In this document: positions 53,410 through 62,410 of the stretch, in pieces
Numbering within the stretch: position 1 is the first letter of the stretch
How the letters are laid out: the number at the start of each line of letters is the position of its first letter
Program-made: the position numbers and the translations under genes
Assembly (NCBI RefSeq): GCF_011392125.1
Contig: NZ_JAAJBU010000009.1
Coordinates: 62,001 to 126,000 of the forward strand
Origin: Flavobacterium lotistagni
Lineage (GTDB): Bacteria; Bacteroidota; Bacteroidia; Flavobacteriales; Flavobacteriaceae
Length of the DNA stretch: 64,000 nt
Direction: 5' to 3'
The notes under the pieces: model-generated
Told to the model about the DNA's origin: nothing
The model's database searches: none
Seen by the model: only the letters and a program-made list of their open reading frames with translations

Positions 53410-54093
53410 ATGAACCGTGAAACTAAAATTACGGCCTTAACCTTTTCGTACTTCGCTTTGGCATTGGTGCTTTGCGTGGCCGAATATTTTAAAATCACCA
53501 ATATTCTTCTGGTCTGCAAACCGTTGCTAATGCCTTTACTCGCGATTTTGTATCTGTTGAGTACCAAAAAAAATTGCCTTTGGTATTTGGTGTCGCTGGT
53601 GTTCGCCTTTTTTTCAAATGTTTTCTTCCTGTTTACCGATTCTAAGTTGTTGCTTTACGGCATCATAGCATTCTTGTTTTACCGAATCGCCACCATTATT
53701 ACCGTTCTCAAAAAAGGCGATCCAATAGATTGGCTTCCGTTAACCTTGGCTACGGTACCTTTTCTGTTTATTTTCTCTTACTTGATTTATGTTATGGTAA
53801 GCCCTTCAAACCCGAGCTTTTATCCAACGATTATTAACGATTTGATTATATCTATTTTCAGCGGAATGGGGCTGGCGAGTTACGTCATGAACGACAACAA
53901 AAAGAATTCATGGCTCATTATCAGCACCTTGTTGTTTACGTTTCTGGTAATTATTTTTATGACCGAGAATTTTTATTTTCCCAATGAAGTTTTCAAACCA
54001 CTATCGGCAGTAGTTTTTGCCTTGGCGCATTACGCGTTTTACTTATTCGTTATCGAAGCCGATGAAGATCAAACCACAATCGATTTGCCTTGA
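53410..54093 (+). CDS. YhhN-like membrane protein, copy 4 (divergent)
   Basis: A 227-residue fourth copy: motif VCKPLLMPLLAILYLLSTKK, first Asp site Asn (FAFFSNVFFLFTD), second site, in WLIISTLLFTFLVI, Val. The YRIATIITVLKKGDP segment fits the family well. Starts 16 bp after copy 3 and overlaps the converging metallophosphatase gene by 25 bp. The three divergent copies are likely cotranscribed. Confidence 0.72.
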   Translation: MNRETKITALTFSYFALALVLCVAEYFKITNILLVCKPLLMPLLAILYLLSTKKNCLWYLVSLVFAFFSNVFFLFTDSKLLLYGIIAFLFYRIATIITVLKKGDPIDWLPLTLATVPFLFIFSYLIYVMVSPSNPSFYPTIINDLIISIFSGMGLASYVMNDNKKNSWLIISTLLFTFLVIIFMTENFYFPNEVFKPLSAVVFALAHYAFYLFVIEADEDQTTIDLP

Positions 54094-54977
54094 GCCAATT
54101 TTTCTTTATCGCTTTCGAAGTAAAAATCCACACGACCCAGATTCACGCCATAGCAACCCACTTGATTGACCAAAACATCTTGACCAACGGCGTTTTTCAG
54201 TACCGTAGGTTTGTCTAAGAAAGTATGCGTATGTCCGCCAATAATCAAATCAATGTCTTGCGTCAGCGCAGCCAATTTCACATCACAAATTTTATCCGGC
54301 TCATTTTTATATTGGTAACCGATATGCGAAAGACAAATGACCAAGTCGCATTTTTGTTCATGTTTGAGTAACCGAGCCATATCTTGGGCCACGCCCACCG
54401 GATCGTTATAAATCGTTTCCTTGTAGTTTTTCTTATCCACCAATCCTTCCAGTGCAATGCCCAAACCGAAAATACCCACCTTGATTCCGTCTTTATTGAA
54501 AATTTTGTAAGGCAGAACCAAACCATTCAATACAGTATTTCTGAAGTCATAATTCGATGAAACAAAATCAAACTTTGCATGCGGCAATTGGGCGTGAAAA
54601 CCGTCGATACCATTGTCAAAATCGTGGTTGCCCATCGTCGCCAAATCATATTTCATCAGGCTCATCAGTTTGAATTCTAGCTCGCCACCATAATAATTAA
54701 AGTAAGGCGTTCCCTGAAAAATATCGCCCGCGTCCAAGAGCAGTACGTTCGGATTTTCCTTACGAATACTTTCAATTAAAGCCGCCCGTCTGGCCACGCC
54801 GCCCATGCTCGGATTCTTCGGATGCGTCGGCGGAAACGGGTCAATATAACTGTGCACATCATTGGTATGCAAAATCGTCAAGTGTTTGCTCGCGCTTTTA
54901 AAACTGCTCATCGATAAGCCCAAGCCTACAAGTGCCGTGGTGGCTGCCGTTTTTTCAATAAATTCCCGTCTTTTCAT
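54069..54977 (-). CDS. 5'-Nucleotidase catalytic (metallophosphatase) subunit
   Basis: A 302-residue calcineurin-like phosphoesterase that matches only the catalytic half of UshA-type 5'-nucleotidases. It begins with a Tat-type signal (KRREFIEKTAATTALVG, twin Arg). Metal-binding motifs are all present: HTNDVHSYIDP, DAGDIFQG, MGNHDFDNG, VICLSHIG and GGHTHTF. The substrate-binding C-terminal domain is missing from this chain and is encoded by the upstream gene (55077-55856). It converges with YhhN-like copy 4. Confidence 0.9.
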   Translation of the reverse strand: MKRREFIEKTAATTALVGLGLSMSSFKSASKHLTILHTNDVHSYIDPFPPTHPKNPSMGGVARRAALIESIRKENPNVLLLDAGDIFQGTPYFNYYGGELEFKLMSLMKYDLATMGNHDFDNGIDGFHAQLPHAKFDFVSSNYDFRNTVLNGLVLPYKIFNKDGIKVGIFGLGIALEGLVDKKNYKETIYNDPVGVAQDMARLLKHEQKCDLVICLSHIGYQYKNEPDKICDVKLAALTQDIDLIIGGHTHTFLDKPTVLKNAVGQDVLVNQVGCYGVNLGRVDFYFESDKEKLAQGKSIVV

Positions 54978-54990
54978 TCTTTGTTTTTTT

Positions 54991-55069
54991 AGAAGCTGTT
55001 CCGGCTTTCCGCTATATCTTTTGCTCTGCTGCGCGCCGCAAAAGGATGTCGCTTCAATCCGGGCTAGGG
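54991..55069 (+). repeat. Dispersed palindromic intergenic repeat, copy 7
   Basis: AGAAGCTGTTCCGGCTTTCC to ATCCGGGCTAGGG. The core ATCTTTTGCTC / CGCAAAAGGAT is of the CTTTTG type. It separates the two halves of the 5'-nucleotidase. Confidence 0.85.
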
Positions 55070-55076
55070 CTGTGGT

Positions 55077-55856
55077 CTACTTTTCAACATTAATCCTAAT
55101 ATCACTAATGATGGGCACCACATCAACATCTTTGAAATAGTCGATTAAAATGTTGCGCAACTTATACTCAAGGTCAAACTTATAAATACCTTTCTTGAAA
55201 AAGTTCATATTGTCGCCGCCATTAGCAAGGTAATCATTTGTGCCTACATAATAAATCTGGCTGGGCAAAAACGGCTTGCCTTGAATCAGAATGTCTTTGG
55301 GTTTGTTGTCTTTCCCGATGGTGAAAGTCAATCCGCTAATAGGGTGCGCTTTTTTTTCGGTAATGATATAATCAAGCATTTCTATAATCTGTTCGCCTTT
55401 GAGCGCAATCACCACCAAACTATTCTCGAAAGGCATGATTTCATAAGCAGTTCTTGCCGTGACATCACCTTGTGGAATAATCGACCTTATGCCGCCAAAG
55501 TTCAACAAAACAATATCCATTGACTTTTTCTCGCGTGAGAGGAATATCGGATTTCCTTTGAGCATGACTGCATCAGAAAATAAATTACCCATAGTGGTTT
55601 GCCATTGTCCGTTCTTGTCCAGCGTTTGTGGAGCTGTCGCCAAAACTGCACTCAAATCCTGATCAATATGGTCGCGGTAGGGTTTAATAAAAGCTTCAAT
55701 GGTAGTGTCTTGCGGTTGCTCTTTAACAATTCCGATTTCCTTTCCTTCAATGCGGCTCACAAACAGTTTTTGCTGCTTACAGGAAACCGTCGCTAGAAAT
55801 GTTAAGAATAAAACAAAATAAGATACCGAAACGTTATAGTTTTTTAGTTTTACCAT
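55077..55856 (-). CDS. 5'-Nucleotidase C-terminal-domain lipoprotein
   Basis: A 259-residue lipoprotein (lipobox ATVSC near residue 26) made only of the UshA C-terminal, substrate-binding domain: MGNLFSDAVML, NFGGIRSIIPQGDVTARTAYEI and PFENSLVVIALKGEQI, then YYVGTNDYLANGGDNM. It has no catalytic metal site. The catalytic chain is the next gene downstream, separated by a repeat. The two proteins probably act together on nucleotides or related phosphoesters outside the cytoplasm. Divergent from the DUF6913 gene, with only 49 bp between. Confidence 0.88.
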   Translation of the reverse strand: MVKLKNYNVSVSYFVLFLTFLATVSCKQQKLFVSRIEGKEIGIVKEQPQDTTIEAFIKPYRDHIDQDLSAVLATAPQTLDKNGQWQTTMGNLFSDAVMLKGNPIFLSREKKSMDIVLLNFGGIRSIIPQGDVTARTAYEIMPFENSLVVIALKGEQIIEMLDYIITEKKAHPISGLTFTIGKDNKPKDILIQGKPFLPSQIYYVGTNDYLANGGDNMNFFKKGIYKFDLEYKLRNILIDYFKDVDVVPIISDIRINVEK

Positions 55857-55878
55857 CCGAAATAGAAACTTATTTAAG

Positions 55879-55886
55879 TAAATTTG
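55879..55886 (+). promoter_or_regulatory. Putative -7 box of the DUF6913-dapA unit
   Basis: TAAATTTG, 19 bp before ATG 55906, in the short divergent gap. No clear -33 TTG. Confidence 0.45.
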
Positions 55887-55905
55887 TAATCCTAGTAAAA
55901 GTAGT

Positions 55906-56424
55906 ATGTTTTTAAATTATTTGAAGAATTTTTTTACACAAAAAACCGTAAAGAAAAGTCTGTCTAATGTAAAACATACCCCTTCGCAATCCGCAATAGC
56001 TACCGTTGGGATTATTTTTGACGAAAGCTATTTTCACGAAAGAGAGGCCTTAGTGCAAGAACTCATCGGGAAAGGCATCGAAGAGAACAATATCAAAGTG
56101 TTGGTTTTTAAAGATAAAATTAAAAAGAATGAACATTTTGATTATCCGGTTTTCTCGCACAAAGATTTAAGTTGGACGGCTACTTTCAACAAATCGGAAG
56201 TCAAAGATTTTACTTCGCAAAAGTTCGATTTGCTCATTAATTATTACGATACGGAAAAAGCAGCTTTGTTATTGGTATCGAACCAGTCTAAGGCTCATTT
56301 CAAAGTAGGTTTCGCTTCCATCGACAAAAAGCTGAACCATTTCATGATCAACACCAACGCTGAAAATTATAAGGTTTTCATCGGCGAACTCTTCAAATAT
56401 TTAAGAATATTAAACAAAATATAG
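55906..56424 (+). CDS. DUF6913-family protein
   Basis: A 172-residue cytoplasmic protein with a Rossmann-like alternation of strands and helices ([58 protein letters not shown]). From memory it matches DUF6913 of Flavobacteriia, a family without an assigned role that usually precedes dapA. There are no obvious catalytic motifs. dapA begins one base after its stop, so the two are translationally linked, which hints at a role near lysine/peptidoglycan precursor supply. Confidence 0.78.
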   Translation: MFLNYLKNFFTQKTVKKSLSNVKHTPSQSAIATVGIIFDESYFHEREALVQELIGKGIEENNIKVLVFKDKIKKNEHFDYPVFSHKDLSWTATFNKSEVKDFTSQKFDLLINYYDTEKAALLLVSNQSKAHFKVGFASIDKKLNHFMINTNAENYKVFIGELFKYLRILNKI

Positions 56425-56425
56425 T

Positions 56426-57307
56426 ATGCAAGCATTAGTAGGAACTGGAGTAGCCCTGATTACACCTTTCAAAAAAGATTTTTCAGTAGATGTTGAAGCT
56501 TTGAAGCGAATCGTCGATTTCCAAATTGATAACGGTATCGAATATTTAGTAGTTTTGGGCACCACAGCCGAGAATGTTACCTTATCAGAAGCAGAGAAAA
56601 ACTTGGTCATACAAACCGTTGTTGAAGCCAATAATAACAGATTGCCTTTAGTGCTTGGCGTTGGCGGCAACAATACCGCAAATGTTATTGAGGAACTCAA
56701 AACCAAGGATTTGTCTGCTTTTACTGCGATTCTTTCGGTTTCTCCTTACTACAATAAACCTACACAAGAAGGCATTTATCAACATTTTAAAGCCATTGCT
56801 GAAGCTTCTCCGATTCCGGTGATTTTATACAATGTTCCAGGTAGAACCGGAAGCAATATGCAACCGGCTACTGTCATTCGTTTGGCGCAAGATTTCAAGA
56901 ACATAGTAGCGATTAAAGAAGCCGCTGGAGATATGGTTCAAGCCATGCAACTCATCCAAAACAAACCCAAAGATTTCTTAGTGATTTCAGGCGATGACAT
57001 GATTGCTTTGCCGATGGTTTTAGCAGGCGGAAGCGGTGTTATTTCCGTGATTGGTGAAGGTTTGCCCCAAATATTTTCCGATATGATTCGTTTGGGTTTA
57101 CAACGGAAAGTGGACCAAGCATACCAGTTGCATTACAAAGTGGCCGATTTGATTGATATGATTTTTGAGCAAGGCAATCCAGCTGGTATCAAAGAAGTAT
57201 TTAAAAGCCTGGGTTTGTGTGAAAATACTGTGCGTTTGCCACTAGTAAATACCGATGCTTCGCTAGCTCAGAGAATTGAAAAAGCTATGAAAAATCTTGA
57301 GCAATGA
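56426..57307 (+). CDS. dapA: 4-Hydroxy-tetrahydrodipicolinate synthase
   Basis: A 293-residue TIM-barrel aldolase that condenses pyruvate with aspartate semialdehyde at the start of the lysine/diaminopimelate branch. The GTTAEN loop (45-50), Tyr135 in [10 protein letters not shown], Arg140 and the Schiff-base Lys164 in VAIKEAAGD are all present. Length is normal. It follows the DUF6913 gene by one base. No lysine riboswitch is visible upstream. Confidence 0.97.
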   Translation: MQALVGTGVALITPFKKDFSVDVEALKRIVDFQIDNGIEYLVVLGTTAENVTLSEAEKNLVIQTVVEANNNRLPLVLGVGGNNTANVIEELKTKDLSAFTAILSVSPYYNKPTQEGIYQHFKAIAEASPIPVILYNVPGRTGSNMQPATVIRLAQDFKNIVAIKEAAGDMVQAMQLIQNKPKDFLVISGDDMIALPMVLAGGSGVISVIGEGLPQIFSDMIRLGLQRKVDQAYQLHYKVADLIDMIFEQGNPAGIKEVFKSLGLCENTVRLPLVNTDASLAQRIEKAMKNLEQ

Positions 57308-57347
57308 ACTCTTATTCATTGAGGTTTTATAAGCCCGAAAAAATATT

Positions 57348-57376
57348 TTGTAGTGTGTAATTAATAACTAAATTTG
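57348..57376 (+). promoter_or_regulatory. Promoter of the bamD-rpoZ-coaBC-DUF4835-recN operon
   Basis: TTG (57348-57350), 18-bp spacer, TAAATTTG (57369-57376). The leader to the bamD ATG is about 52 nt. Confidence 0.65.
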
Positions 57377-57432
57377 CAGTTCGTTTTCAAAGCAGGCATT
57401 GCCCTGTAAATCAAGAAGACCGCCCGAAAATA

Positions 57433-58230
57433 ATGAACAAATTTTTATACTTTTTATTGGTAACTGTTTTGCTGGCCTCATGCAGTCCTTATCAGAAAGC
57501 CTTGAAGTCAGATGATGTTGCGGTCAAATACGCCGAAGCGGAAAAGAAATACGAAGCCAAAAAGTACAACAAAGCAATTCGTCTTTTCGAGCAAATGGCA
57601 CCGGCTTTCCGCGGAAAACCACAATCAGAAAAAATGTTCTACATGTTCGCTCAGTCTTATTTTAAAACCGAGCAATATTATTTAGCGGGTTATCAATTCG
57701 AGAGTTTTGTGTCGAGTTATCCGAAAAGCGAGAAATTAGAAGAAGCTGCTTACCTTGAAGGCAAATCCTATTCAATGCTTTCTCCACCATACAGTTTGGA
57801 TCAAATCGATACCGTAAAAGCCATAGATAAACTACAAACGTTTATCGATACTTACCCTAATTCAGTTTATTTGCCAGAGGCCAATGCTACGCTAAAAGGG
57901 TTGACTGATAAATTAGAAAAGAAATATTACGAAATCGCTAAGCAATACAACACCATTTCAGATCACAAAGCTGCGTTAGTGGCACTTGATAATTTCATTA
58001 GCGAATATCCCGGAACCAAATACAAAGAAGCGGCATTGTATTACCGATTGGATTCTGCCTACAAACTGGCCATCAATAGTATTCCGGCAAAAATGGAAGA
58101 ACGACTTCACAATGCTAAAATCGCCTACACAAATTTGATGAAGTTCAAGGCAGATACCAGTTACAAAGAAAAAGCCGATGATATGTTGGCAAGAATTGAT
58201 AAAGATTTACAACAATACTCAAATAAATAA
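57433..58230 (+). CDS. bamD: Outer membrane assembly lipoprotein BamD
   Basis: A 265-residue lipoprotein (lipobox LLASC near residue 17, then SPYQKALKS) with a BamD/YfiO-type tetratricopeptide array: YAEAEKKYEAKKYNKAIRLFEQMAP, FAQSYFKTEQYYLAGYQFESFVSSYPKSE and HKAALVALDNFISEYPGTKYKEAA. It belongs to the BAM complex that inserts beta-barrel proteins in the outer membrane. The longer SMLSPPYSLDQIDTVKAIDKLQ insertion is usual for Bacteroidota. First gene of the operon; rpoZ starts 3 bp after its stop. Confidence 0.93.
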   Translation: MNKFLYFLLVTVLLASCSPYQKALKSDDVAVKYAEAEKKYEAKKYNKAIRLFEQMAPAFRGKPQSEKMFYMFAQSYFKTEQYYLAGYQFESFVSSYPKSEKLEEAAYLEGKSYSMLSPPYSLDQIDTVKAIDKLQTFIDTYPNSVYLPEANATLKGLTDKLEKKYYEIAKQYNTISDHKAALVALDNFISEYPGTKYKEAALYYRLDSAYKLAINSIPAKMEERLHNAKIAYTNLMKFKADTSYKEKADDMLARIDKDLQQYSNK

Positions 58231-58233
58231 ATC

Positions 58234-58557
58234 ATGGATTTAAAAAAGACGACTGCACCGGTAAACACCATCACCTATAACAAAAGCCTTATAGAGGAAC
58301 CGACCGGCAATGTGTATGAGGCCATCACCATCATGGCGAAAAGAGCCAACCAAATCAATTCTGAAATCAAAAAAGAATTGACTGAAAAGCTCGAAGAGTT
58401 TGCTACCTACAATGACAGCCTAGAGGAAGTTTTTGAGAACAAAGAGCAAATCGAGGTTTCTAAATTCTATGAGAAATTGCCTAAGCCACATGCTTTAGCG
58501 GTTCAAGAATGGCTCGACAGCAAAATCTATTTCAGAACAGAGAGTAACTCTAAATAA
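58234..58557 (+). CDS. rpoZ: RNA polymerase omega subunit, Bacteroidota type
   Basis: A 107-residue protein with the omega-like segment GNVYEAITIMAKRANQINSEIKKELTEKLEE, preceded by KKTTAPVNTITYNKSLIEEP. In this phylum the protein is longer and more divergent than E. coli omega (91), but its place between bamD and coaBC supports the call. Omega helps assembly of the beta' subunit. It is 3 bp from bamD and 6 bp from coaBC. Confidence 0.85.
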   Translation: MDLKKTTAPVNTITYNKSLIEEPTGNVYEAITIMAKRANQINSEIKKELTEKLEEFATYNDSLEEVFENKEQIEVSKFYEKLPKPHALAVQEWLDSKIYFRTESNSK

Positions 58558-58563
58558 AGTAAG

Positions 58564-59775
58564 ATGTCTGTTTTAAGCGGTAAAAAAATATTGCTCGGTA
58601 TTTCCGCAGGAATAGCCGCTTACAAAACGGCCCATTTGGTTAGACTTTTTATCAAAGCCGGCGCCCGTGTCCAAGTGGTCATGACGCCGGCTTCGAAGGA
58701 TTTTATTACTCCGCTTACCTTATCGACGTTGTCTAAAAATCCGGTGCATTCCGGGTTTTACGACCACGATCAGGAAAACGCCCAATGGAACAACCACGTC
58801 GAATTGGCGCTCTGGGCCGATTTGATGCTCATTGCTCCGGCCACGGCCAACACGCTTTCTAAAATGGCCAACGGCAATTGCGACAACCTCTTAGTGGCCA
58901 CTTATCTTTCCGCCAAATGCCCAGTTTACTTTGCTCCAGCCATGGATTTGGATATGTACAAGCATCCGTCAACATTGGCCAGTTTCAATGCTTTGCATCA
59001 ATTTGGCAATACGATGATTCCGGCAGAAAGTGGCGAGCTTGCCAGCGGTTTATCAGGTGAAGGTAGAATGGCAGAACCTGAAAACATCGTTGCTTTTCTC
59101 GAAGCCGATCTTGAAAGTAAGTTACCGCTTAAAGGAAAAAAGATCCTTGTGACTGCGGGCCCAACTTATGAAGCCATCGATCCGGTTCGCTTTATAGGCA
59201 ATCATTCTACTGGGAAAATGGGTTTTGATATCGCTGAATGTGCTGCCAAACTTGGAGCCGAAGTGACTTTGATTTCCGGACCGAGTCATTTGACCCTCAA
59301 AAATCAAGCTGTTGCAATTATTCGTGTAGTTAGTGCCGAAGAGATGTATCAGGCTGCGCACCAATATTTTCCAGATGCCGACGTTGCTATTTGTGCCGCA
59401 GCTGTGGCCGATTATCGTCCGAGTCAAGTAGCCAATCAGAAGATAAAAAAGAGCGAGGCGCAATTCACCATTACCCTTGAAAAGACGAAAGACATTTTGG
59501 CCTCTTTGGGTGAAATAAAAAAACAACAGTATTTGATTGGTTTTGCTTTAGAAACCGAAAATGAAATTGAGAACGCGAAGTTGAAAATCAAGAAAAAAAA
59601 CTTAGATTTGATTGTTTTAAATTCGTTGCAAGATGCTGGTGCTGGTTTTGGACATCCGACCAATAAGGTTACCTTAATCGATAGTGAAGGTCGCATCGAA
59701 AATATGGAACTGAAATCAAAAGAGGCTGTTGCCGCCGATATCATTAACAAAATAATTGGGTATTATCATGCATAA
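58564..59775 (+). CDS. coaBC: Bifunctional CoaBC (phosphopantothenoylcysteine synthetase/decarboxylase)
   Basis: A 403-residue coenzyme A enzyme. The N-terminal CoaC half has the flavoprotein fold: GISAGIAAYKT, active-site His78 in NNHVELALWAD, APATANTLSKMANG and APAMDLDM. The conserved ACGD-type Cys of the CoaC clamp (E. coli) reads ASGL here, with Ser161. The CoaB half has the VTAGPTYEAIDPVRFIGNHS region and the CTP-site IKKS and ALETENEIENAKLKIKKKNLD segments. The gene is in the bamD operon, and its stop overlaps the DUF4835 ATG by 8 bp. Confidence 0.95.
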   Translation: MSVLSGKKILLGISAGIAAYKTAHLVRLFIKAGARVQVVMTPASKDFITPLTLSTLSKNPVHSGFYDHDQENAQWNNHVELALWADLMLIAPATANTLSKMANGNCDNLLVATYLSAKCPVYFAPAMDLDMYKHPSTLASFNALHQFGNTMIPAESGELASGLSGEGRMAEPENIVAFLEADLESKLPLKGKKILVTAGPTYEAIDPVRFIGNHSTGKMGFDIAECAAKLGAEVTLISGPSHLTLKNQAVAIIRVVSAEEMYQAAHQYFPDADVAICAAAVADYRPSQVANQKIKKSEAQFTITLEKTKDILASLGEIKKQQYLIGFALETENEIENAKLKIKKKNLDLIVLNSLQDAGAGFGHPTNKVTLIDSEGRIENMELKSKEAVAADIINKIIGYYHA

Positions 59776-60655
59776 AATTCTAACCATTCTCACAGTGTTT
59801 CTCTTCGGAACTGCTCAAGCACAAGAGCTGAATTGCACGGTAAAAGTCAATGCAGAACAGGTGGCGGGCAATAATTTGCAAGTTTTTAAAACACTAGAAC
59901 GGGCTTTGGCAGATTTTGTCAATAAAACCAACTGGACTACGCAGAAAGTCAATGCCAATGAGCGAATCAACTGCTCGATGTTTATCAATATCAACGAGTT
60001 TGCGGGAAATCAGTTTAAGGCATCTATTCAAGTAGAATCTTCAAGACCGGTTTACAATTCTACCTATTCTTCGCCGGTTTTCAATTACAATGACAAGGAT
60101 TTTAATTTCAACTACACGGAGTTCCAAAATTTAAATTATAATCCAGCAACCTTTGATTCTAATTTAGTATCGGTGATCGCTTTTTACAGTATGATCATTA
60201 TCGGCTTAGATGCAGACACTTTCAAACAAGACGGCGGTATTCCTTATTATGAAGTTGCTCAGGAAATTGCAACCGTGGCGCAGTCAAGTGGTTACGCAGG
60301 TTGGAGTCAGGGTGATAGCAACCAGAACCGCTACTTTTTGGTGAATAACTTGCTTTCAAATATGTACAGTCAGTACCGTGATGCGCTTTATTTTTACCAT
60401 TATGAAGGCATGGATCTAATGCACAAAGACCAGAAAACAGCGAAGGAAAAAATCATCTATGCCATTACGCAATTGTCTTATATGGAAGCCAACAAGCCCA
60501 ATTCCTTTTTGACCCGAGTGTTTTTTGACGCCAAGTCAGACGAAATCGTTTCAATTTTTACCGGCGGCCCAACGGTAGATAACGCAACACTGCTCGACAA
60601 ACTCTTTGCAATATCGCCAATGAATTCCAGTAAATGGACCGAAATAAAACTCTAA
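59768..60655 (+). CDS. DUF4835-family secreted protein
   Basis: A 295-residue exported protein. ATG 59768 gives the signal peptide (KILTILTVFLFGTA, cleavage after AQAQ); the TTG at 59756 is not needed. The mature part starts ELNCTVKVNAEQVAGNN and is rich in Asn, Tyr and Phe. It matches DUF4835 (some databases link the family to type IX secretion as PorD; I am not sure of this). It overlaps coaBC by 8 bp and precedes recN. Confidence 0.85.
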   Translation: MHKILTILTVFLFGTAQAQELNCTVKVNAEQVAGNNLQVFKTLERALADFVNKTNWTTQKVNANERINCSMFININEFAGNQFKASIQVESSRPVYNSTYSSPVFNYNDKDFNFNYTEFQNLNYNPATFDSNLVSVIAFYSMIIIGLDADTFKQDGGIPYYEVAQEIATVAQSSGYAGWSQGDSNQNRYFLVNNLLSNMYSQYRDALYFYHYEGMDLMHKDQKTAKEKIIYAITQLSYMEANKPNSFLTRVFFDAKSDEIVSIFTGGPTVDNATLLDKLFAISPMNSSKWTEIKL

Positions 60656-60683
60656 GCGGCCCTGTTCAATTGCTTCATTTTTT

Positions 60684-62336
60684 ATGATACAATCGCTTTC
60701 CATCCAAAATTTCGCGCTGATTGAGAAAATGTCAGTCGATTTTTCGGGTGGATTTTCGATTATTACCGGAGAAACCGGAGCCGGAAAGTCAATATTGCTG
60801 GGCGCTTTGGGTTTGGTTCTTGGAAAACGAGCCGACCTTTCATCGCTCAAAAACAAAGAAGAAAAGTGCGTCATCGAAGCCCAATTCGATTTAGCTGCCT
60901 ATAGACTAGAGCCCTTTTTTGAAACCAACGACCTAGATTACGAGCCCATCACCATTTTAAGACGCGAGATATTACCTTCCGGAAAATCGCGTGCATTTGT
61001 CAACGATACGCCTGTTAATTTGCAAGAACTGCAAGACTTGAGCGAGTTTCTAATCGACGTACATTCTCAGCATCAAACCCGTGAATTGTCTGAGAACCAG
61101 TTTCAATTTCAGATTATCGACGCCGTGGCTGATAATAATTTGTTAGTCGGTTCCTATCAAAAAATCCTCAAGCAATACAAGCATCAGCTTGGTAAATTGG
61201 AAGATTTGAAGATCCAATTGCAGCAATCATTAAAAGAACAAGACTACAACACATTTTTATTGAATGAGCTTCAAACCATTTCGTTGGCCCATCTCGATCA
61301 AGCAGCCTTAGAAGCAGAATTCGAGCAATTGAACAACGTTGAATTCATTAAAGAGAACTTGCACAAAGCACTCAGTGTGGCTACTGACGAACAATATGGC
61401 GTGGTTCATTTGCTAAACGAAATTAAAAGCAGTTTGCAAAAAATTGCCGGTTTCGGTGAAAATTACCAATCTATTTTTGAGCGCATCAACAGCACGGCTA
61501 TCGAAATGCACGACATCAATCGAGAGTTGGAAAAGTTTTCAGAAGGTTTAATTTACGATCCGACGAAACTGGAGTTGATTCAGCAGCAATTGCAATCGTT
61601 ATACACTTTACAGAAAAAGCACCAAGTTAATTCTGTTTCTGAACTTTTGGAAATTCAAAATGAACTGGAGCAACAAGTGGATGGCATTTCTCAGATTGAA
61701 AGTAGCATACAAGCAATCGAAAATGTTTTAAAAGATTTAGTAGTAGAACTAGACGAATTGGCATTGAAAATCCAAGACAACAGAGTCAAAGCAGTACCAA
61801 ACTTAACCCAACAATGGACCGAAATCTTGGCACAATTAGGAATGCCGAACGTTCGATTTAAAATTGAGTTTACACCAGTGAACCAATACCTGAACAACGG
61901 AAAATCTGAAATGGAGTTTTGGTTTGCAGCCAACCTAGGAAGTGATTTCGGATTGCTCAAAAAAGTAGCTTCTGGTGGAGAATTGTCTAGAATCATGTTG
62001 GCAACCAAAGCAATTTTAGCGCAATACTCAAAGCTGCCCACGATTATTTTCGACGAAATTGACACCGGAGTATCGGGTGAAATCGCCAGTAAAATGGCCG
62101 AGATTATGAAAAGTATGAGCCGAAATATGCAGGTATTTGCCATTACCCATTTGCCGCAGATTGCAGCCAAAGGCGATATTCATTTCAAGGTGTATAAATC
62201 CGTTCAAGGCGGTGATACGCTCAGTGAACTCAAGCAATTGACTGAGGCTGAAAGGGTAGAGGAGATTGCCCAAATGCTTTCAGGCGCGCAGGTTTCCGAG
62301 TCGGCTTTAAATCACGCTAGAGCATTGCTGAACTAA
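60684..62336 (+). CDS. recN: DNA repair protein RecN
   Basis: A 550-residue SMC-like ATPase for double-strand-break repair. The head domain is split: Walker A GETGAGKSILLG near 31-42, then a coiled-coil arm (long charged helices around residues 155-350, e.g. EIQNELEQQVDGISQIESS), and the ABC signature VASGGELSRIMLA with Walker B IIFDEIDTGVSGE near 440-465. Ends with QMLSGAQVSESALNHA. Last gene of the bamD operon; the fabV promoter -33 lies inside its 3' end. Confidence 0.96.
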   Translation: MIQSLSIQNFALIEKMSVDFSGGFSIITGETGAGKSILLGALGLVLGKRADLSSLKNKEEKCVIEAQFDLAAYRLEPFFETNDLDYEPITILRREILPSGKSRAFVNDTPVNLQELQDLSEFLIDVHSQHQTRELSENQFQFQIIDAVADNNLLVGSYQKILKQYKHQLGKLEDLKIQLQQSLKEQDYNTFLLNELQTISLAHLDQAALEAEFEQLNNVEFIKENLHKALSVATDEQYGVVHLLNEIKSSLQKIAGFGENYQSIFERINSTAIEMHDINRELEKFSEGLIYDPTKLELIQQQLQSLYTLQKKHQVNSVSELLEIQNELEQQVDGISQIESSIQAIENVLKDLVVELDELALKIQDNRVKAVPNLTQQWTEILAQLGMPNVRFKIEFTPVNQYLNNGKSEMEFWFAANLGSDFGLLKKVASGGELSRIMLATKAILAQYSKLPTIIFDEIDTGVSGEIASKMAEIMKSMSRNMQVFAITHLPQIAAKGDIHFKVYKSVQGGDTLSELKQLTEAERVEEIAQMLSGAQVSESALNHARALLN

Positions 62337-62355
62337 TTATTTTGCCCTATATTTG
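62325..62355 (+). promoter_or_regulatory. Promoter of fabV
   Basis: TTG (62325-62327, inside recN), 20-bp spacer, TATATTTG (62348-62355). The leader to ATG 62411 is about 52 nt. Confidence 0.6.
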
Positions 62356-62410
62356 TTCGACTTTTAAGCAAAAAAACATCATCAATTATCCATAGAAACA
62401 CCCAACTAGT

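Noticed and set aside
56400-56425. Lysine riboswitch before dapA
   Set aside because: dapA starts one base after the upstream gene; there is no room for an aptamer.
61691-62170. Antisense open frame opposite recN
   Set aside because: Shadow of the ATPase head of recN; no motifs.
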